In this document: piece after piece, positions 5,916 to 8,404 of the stretch
Numbering within the stretch: position 1 is the stretch's first letter
Layout: the number at the start of each line of letters is the position of its first letter
DNA from: an uncultured Bacilli bacterium
GTDB lineage: Bacteria > Bacillota_I > Bacilli_A > RF39 > UBA660
Reading direction: 5' to 3'
Length of the DNA stretch: 8,404 nucleotides
Assembly: GCA_944363995.1 (NCBI GenBank)
Contig: CALVVV010000050.1
Location: 1 to 8,404, forward strand
Made by a program: the position numbers and the translations under genes
Notes under the pieces: generated by a model
The model's input: only the letters and a program-made list of their open reading frames with translations
What the model was told of the DNA's origin: nothing
The model's database searches: none

Positions 5916-6718
5916 ATTTTCACCCCTACTATACAAATATATTTACCACGATTACATAAATCTTCATTTTGTATATATTGCATTTCAATATTAAATATAT
6001 AATCGTAATTATCTACTAAAATCTTACTTATTGTATTTTTATTTGGAGTTAATGCTTCCTCAACTCCAATTAATGAAACAACAGGATAACCACATTTAAA
6101 AATCGGCATAATATCATGATTTTTATGAATTTTTTCTAATTCATCTATTTTATTAAAATGCAATTGGGGAACATATCGAGATAATGTACCTATTTCTTTT
6201 TCTACTACATTTTTTACTTCACTAGTATTTCCTTTCAATATATTTAAAGCTAATCCATTATAAAAATTTTCACCAACAGAAATAGATATTCCTTTGCTTT
6301 TCAAATGTGAATATACAATTTCAATCAATTTATCAGCACTATCAAAAAAAGGTAATACATATATATTTAAAATAATATCAAACTGTTCATCAAGCTTTAA
6401 ATTTTTAATATCAGAGTTAATAATTTTGACACGATCTTTAAATTTTTCTAATTTTAATTCAGCTTGAGATAACATATTATCAGAAAAATCCACTAATACG
6501 CATCTCGTATTATCAAATTCTTTCAAAATTTTATAAGCCCATTCACCTGTACCAGCACCCAATTCTAAAAATGTAATTGATTTATTTCTAGGAATATATT
6601 TTTTTATAATCTCCCACAATAAGTCGTCAGCCAATTTCCAATATAATTTTTTATTATTTTCATCATATTTTGTTGATATATCATTAAAATGTTTTAATAT
6701 TATCTCTTTCTCACGCAT
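5912..6718 (-). CDS. Class I SAM-dependent methyltransferase
   Basis: This 268-residue protein has a clear class I methyltransferase core. Motif I is FLELGAGTGEWAYKIL (50-65), strand 2 ends CVLVDFSDNML (73-83), IINSDIKNL (99-107) is motif II, and FDIILNIYVLPFF (113-125) is the strand 4 region. The N-terminal HFNDISTKYDENNKKLYWK (10-28) resembles the start of UbiG/small-molecule methyltransferases. The remaining 120 residues are probably a substrate-recognition region. It is the first gene of the tightly coupled block and overlaps the ASCH gene by 19 nt, with a weak GAGAAAGAG purine stretch before its ATG. No other Met appears before the methyltransferase core, which supports this start. The substrate is unknown. 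Confidence 0.8.
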   Translation of the reverse strand: MREKEIILKHFNDISTKYDENNKKLYWKLADDLLWEIIKKYIPRNKSITFLELGAGTGEWAYKILKEFDNTRCVLVDFSDNMLSQAELKLEKFKDRVKIINSDIKNLKLDEQFDIILNIYVLPFFDSADKLIEIVYSHLKSKGISISVGENFYNGLALNILKGNTSEVKNVVEKEIGTLSRYVPQLHFNKIDELEKIHKNHDIMPIFKCGYPVVSLIGVEEALTPNKNTISKILVDNYDYIFNIEMQYIQNEDLCNRGKYICIVGVKI

Positions 6719-7173
6719 GATTTAGCTCTTTCTCTTGAATCTAAAAAAGATAACAACTCTGGTTTTTTATCTAAAAGATAGTAAGATTGTGGAACTACAA
6801 AATTTGGAAATTGTTGTTGTAATTCGCTTAATGAAACTTCTTCTATAGGAATGATTTCTTCTACTGGGATTGCATAACCAATATTGTTACATAAATATTC
6901 CATCATACCATTATAACTTCCTGGTTCTTCTTGTTCAGCAATCAAGGCAATAGTATTTGCATCAGCAATTATTGGTTCTCCAAACTTGATTTTAGCAACT
7001 ATGCTTTTTTTTGTTTTTGAAATATAAATATATGCTTCACTTTCTTCTTTTAAATATCTTGTTCTATACTCGTAATGTTTTCTCCCCTCTAACATTGCAT
7101 CATAATATTCCTCTCTCAAACTCATCAAAACATGCTTTGGTTCTACTTCAATAAATGATAATTGTCCTCTCAT
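6700..7173 (-). CDS. ASCH domain protein
   Basis: The 157-residue protein has the ASCH (PUA-superfamily) signature near its N-terminus: HVLMSLREEYYDAMLEGRKHYEYR (about 14-37) matches the family's S(I/L)...Y...I..G.K..E.R pattern. Then come short beta strands, SEAYIYISKT (45-54) and IVAKIKFGEP (58-67). ASCH proteins bind RNA or modified nucleosides; one characterised member, YqfB, hydrolyses N4-acetylcytidine. Function here is not certain. The gene starts 4 nt after the kinase stop, with its GGAAG-type ribosome binding site inside the end of the kinase gene, and overlaps the methyltransferase gene by 19 nt, so it links the nucleotide-type genes to the biosynthetic-looking block. The C-terminal tail SRERAKSCVRKR is basic. 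Confidence 0.8.
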   Translation of the reverse strand: MRGQLSFIEVEPKHVLMSLREEYYDAMLEGRKHYEYRTRYLKEESEAYIYISKTKKSIVAKIKFGEPIIADANTIALIAEQEEPGSYNGMMEYLCNNIGYAIPVEEIIPIEEVSLSELQQQFPNFVVPQSYYLLDKKPELLSFLDSRERAKSCVRKR

Positions 7174-7177
7174 TTTC

Positions 7178-7780
7178 CTACTTCCTTTCTTTTATCAACT
7201 TTTTTTGTTTATTTAGATCTATGTTCTTTATTACAATATCTGCTATTTCTTCTGGAGATAAATGTTCAGTATCAATTACTATATAATTAAAACCACTATT
7301 TTGTAAAAATTGTTCCATCTTATCATAACCATCATCATACATTGCACAATTAGATAAATCTTTATCTTGACAATTACGATTATGAATTCTACTCATTCTT
7401 GTAGACACACTTGCTTTTAATAGAACTGTTAAATCCGGTTCCCCACACAATTTTATTAATTCTCGATGAAGTGACATCGTTTCCGCATTACCATGCCAAT
7501 AATAATTTGATACAAAATGTCTATCATAAATGATATTTTGATTTGAATCACATCTTGTTCCATATAATAATCCCAAACCATAGAATAGTGTTAAAAGTGC
7601 TTCATCTTCAGTTTCATAAAGTTTCCATTCTAAATCTTTAAGTTGCGACTCATTTATATTTAAAGTTTCAAATAAAAACTTAAACGGCTTATGAACATAT
7701 TCATATCCTAATCTATCGGCTAATATTTTTGAAAGTGTTGTTTTTCCACTGCCATCCATTCCTTCAACTGCAATTCTCAT
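7178..7780 (-). CDS. Thymidylate kinase-like P-loop nucleotide kinase
   Basis: The 200-residue protein has the P-loop GMDGSGKT (7-14) right after the first strand, as in dTMP kinase (Tmk). It also has the DR motif in IIYDRHFVSNYYW (83-95), the PDLTVLLKAS strand (115-124) and an Arg-containing lid-like segment RMSRIHNR (128-135). Such enzymes phosphorylate thymidylate or related (deoxy)nucleotides in the cytosol. The protein is divergent from housekeeping Tmk: FYGLGLLYGTR (66-76) replaces the usual LFxADRxxH-type segment, so another nucleotide or nucleoside substrate is possible. A G-rich ribosome binding site (GGGGGGAG) lies 10 nt before the ATG. The Nudix gene ends 28 nt upstream and the ASCH gene follows after 4 nt. 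Confidence 0.78.
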   Translation of the reverse strand: MRIAVEGMDGSGKTTLSKILADRLGYEYVHKPFKFLFETLNINESQLKDLEWKLYETEDEALLTLFYGLGLLYGTRCDSNQNIIYDRHFVSNYYWHGNAETMSLHRELIKLCGEPDLTVLLKASVSTRMSRIHNRNCQDKDLSNCAMYDDGYDKMEQFLQNSGFNYIVIDTEHLSPEEIADIVIKNIDLNKQKKLIKERK

Positions 7781-7808
7781 GAACTTTTTTCTCCCCCCTA
7801 ATTGTTTT

Positions 7809-8276
7809 TTAGTATAATTTTAAATCCCATCTTAATTTTTCATCTTGATTTTCATTTTCTTCATATACCATTTCGTTAATTTCTTCATTTTTAAAGACTT
7901 CTAATAACTTATCAAAATCATCTGCAAGTTTTGTATTTTTTAATTCATCTTCATCTATCCAATATATTTTACCTTCCGACGTTTCCGAAATAATATCACC
8001 ACTATAATCATCTGATGTAAATAAAATAATTAATTGTCTTTCTTTTTCTTTTTTATCATACCAATCTTTGACTCCGCATATTCTAACAGAATTTAATTTT
8101 AATCCTGTTTCTTCATATACTTCTCTTTTAACTGAAGGAACAATACTTTCTCCTAGTTCTATTTTTCCTCCTGGAAAAGCAACGCCTTTCCAGCTTTTTA
8201 TTCTTTCTTGTACTAATACTTTTTTTGTAGTTGAATCAATAATTTTGCACATATTCATTAATTTTACATTTTCCAT
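7809..8276 (-). CDS. Nudix hydrolase (MutT-like)
   Basis: The 155-residue protein carries a complete Nudix box, GX5EX7REUXEEXGU, at residues 37-59 (G37, E43, R51, E52, E55, E56, G58). The metal-binding glutamates are intact, so hydrolysis of a nucleoside diphosphate-linked substrate is expected. The surrounding SWKGVAFPGGK and YWIDEDEL segments resemble small MutT/8-oxo-dGTP diphosphatase-type proteins of Firmicutes, but substrate cannot be read from sequence. The C-terminal tail is acidic (ENENQDEK) and ends WDLKLY. AAGGAG (8288-8283) is a good ribosome binding site before the ATG. It may sanitise damaged or alkylated nucleotides, or process a nucleotide intermediate of the downstream operon; both are inferences from context. 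Confidence 0.88.
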   Translation of the reverse strand: MENVKLMNMCKIIDSTTKKVLVQERIKSWKGVAFPGGKIELGESIVPSVKREVYEETGLKLNSVRICGVKDWYDKKEKERQLIILFTSDDYSGDIISETSEGKIYWIDEDELKNTKLADDFDKLLEVFKNEEINEMVYEENENQDEKLRWDLKLY

Positions 8277-8324
8277 TTTTTTCTCCTTCTCTGTTTTAAT
8301 ATTAAGTTGTGTTCAACTTTATGA

Positions 8325-8404
8325 CTAATGTTGATATTCTGCATATGCAATATTTAGATCAATAGGCATTTGTAGTTTAATTATATCATTTGCTTTTATA
8401 TAAT
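8325..8404 (-). CDS. C-terminal end of an upstream gene (partial)
   Basis: The minus strand is open from the window edge to a TAG at 8327-8325, ending KLQMPIDLNIAYAEYQH. Only about 25 codons are visible, so the family is not identifiable and this frame could still be chance. The 48-nt gap to the Nudix gene has no hairpin with a T run, so the operon may well extend beyond the window. Confidence 0.4.
   Translation of the reverse strand, partial: YIKANDIIKLQMPIDLNIAYAEYQH

Noticed and set aside
5916..5936. Upstream start (MYSRGEN extension) for the alanine dehydrogenase-family gene
   Set aside because: The ATG at 5915 has a GGGGTG ribosome binding site and an ATGA coupling with the preceding gene, and gives the usual family N-terminus MKKVAVLKE. 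The extension adds seven residues with no family counterpart.
8068..8328. Plus-strand ORF of 86 codons
   Set aside because: It is antisense to the Nudix box-encoding region. Its hydrophobic, Ser/Phe-rich product is a reverse-strand artefact.
1..8404. tRNA, rRNA or riboswitch
   Set aside because: Intergenic stretches are short and AT-rich. I saw no GC-rich cloverleaf, T-loop GTTCRA-type box or recognisable riboswitch core; a covariance-model search would be decisive.

Overview
The window is very AT-rich. It has strong Shine-Dalgarno sequences (GGAGG-type), TGG for Trp and TGA used as a stop, so it fits a low-GC Firmicute, probably a Clostridium-like or related bacterium using the standard code. 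The organism assignment is an inference from composition and protein style only. All real genes lie on the minus strand, so transcription runs from position 8404 down to 1.

Layout in transcription order: (1) the last ~25 codons of an unidentified gene (8325 to beyond 8404). (2) A nucleotide-handling trio: a Nudix hydrolase (8276-7809), a thymidylate-kinase-like P-loop kinase (7780-7178) and an ASCH-domain protein (7173-6700). (3) A tightly packed seven-gene block: class I methyltransferase (6718-5912), alanine-dehydrogenase-family oxidoreductase (5915-4812), divergent methyltransferase-fold protein (4831-4088), NNMT/PNMT/TEMT-type methyltransferase (4041-3340), AlkZ-like winged-helix DNA glycosylase (3347-2295), shortened class I aminoacyl-tRNA-synthetase-like enzyme (2295-1207) and pyruvoyl-type S-adenosylmethionine decarboxylase (1214-852). 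Nearly every junction overlaps by 1-20 nt. (4) An intrinsic terminator (743-771). (5) A decayed recombinase locus: a SHOCT-like small ORF broken at an A8 run, then the N-terminal domain of a serine recombinase that stops just after its catalytic domain.

The most interesting interpretation is that block 3 is an undescribed small-molecule biosynthetic operon. The core enzymes are an amino-acid-activating aaRS-like protein without room for a full anticodon-binding domain, an opine/alanine-dehydrogenase-like reductase whose usual catalytic Asp appears to be replaced, SAM decarboxylase, and three SAM-fold enzymes. An AlkZ-like glycosylase with the QxQ catalytic motif sits in the middle. AlkZ homologues are known self-resistance factors for DNA-alkylating natural products such as azinomycin B, so the product may be an amino-acid/SAM-derived genotoxin made without NRPS or PKS. 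The sequence supports the gene content and coupling. The product and its activity are inference. The Nudix, kinase and ASCH genes may be part of the same system (nucleotide-pool protection or a nucleotide-like moiety) or ordinary accessory genes co-transcribed with it. The recombinase remnant just past the terminator suggests the block was delivered by, or sits next to, a mobile element.
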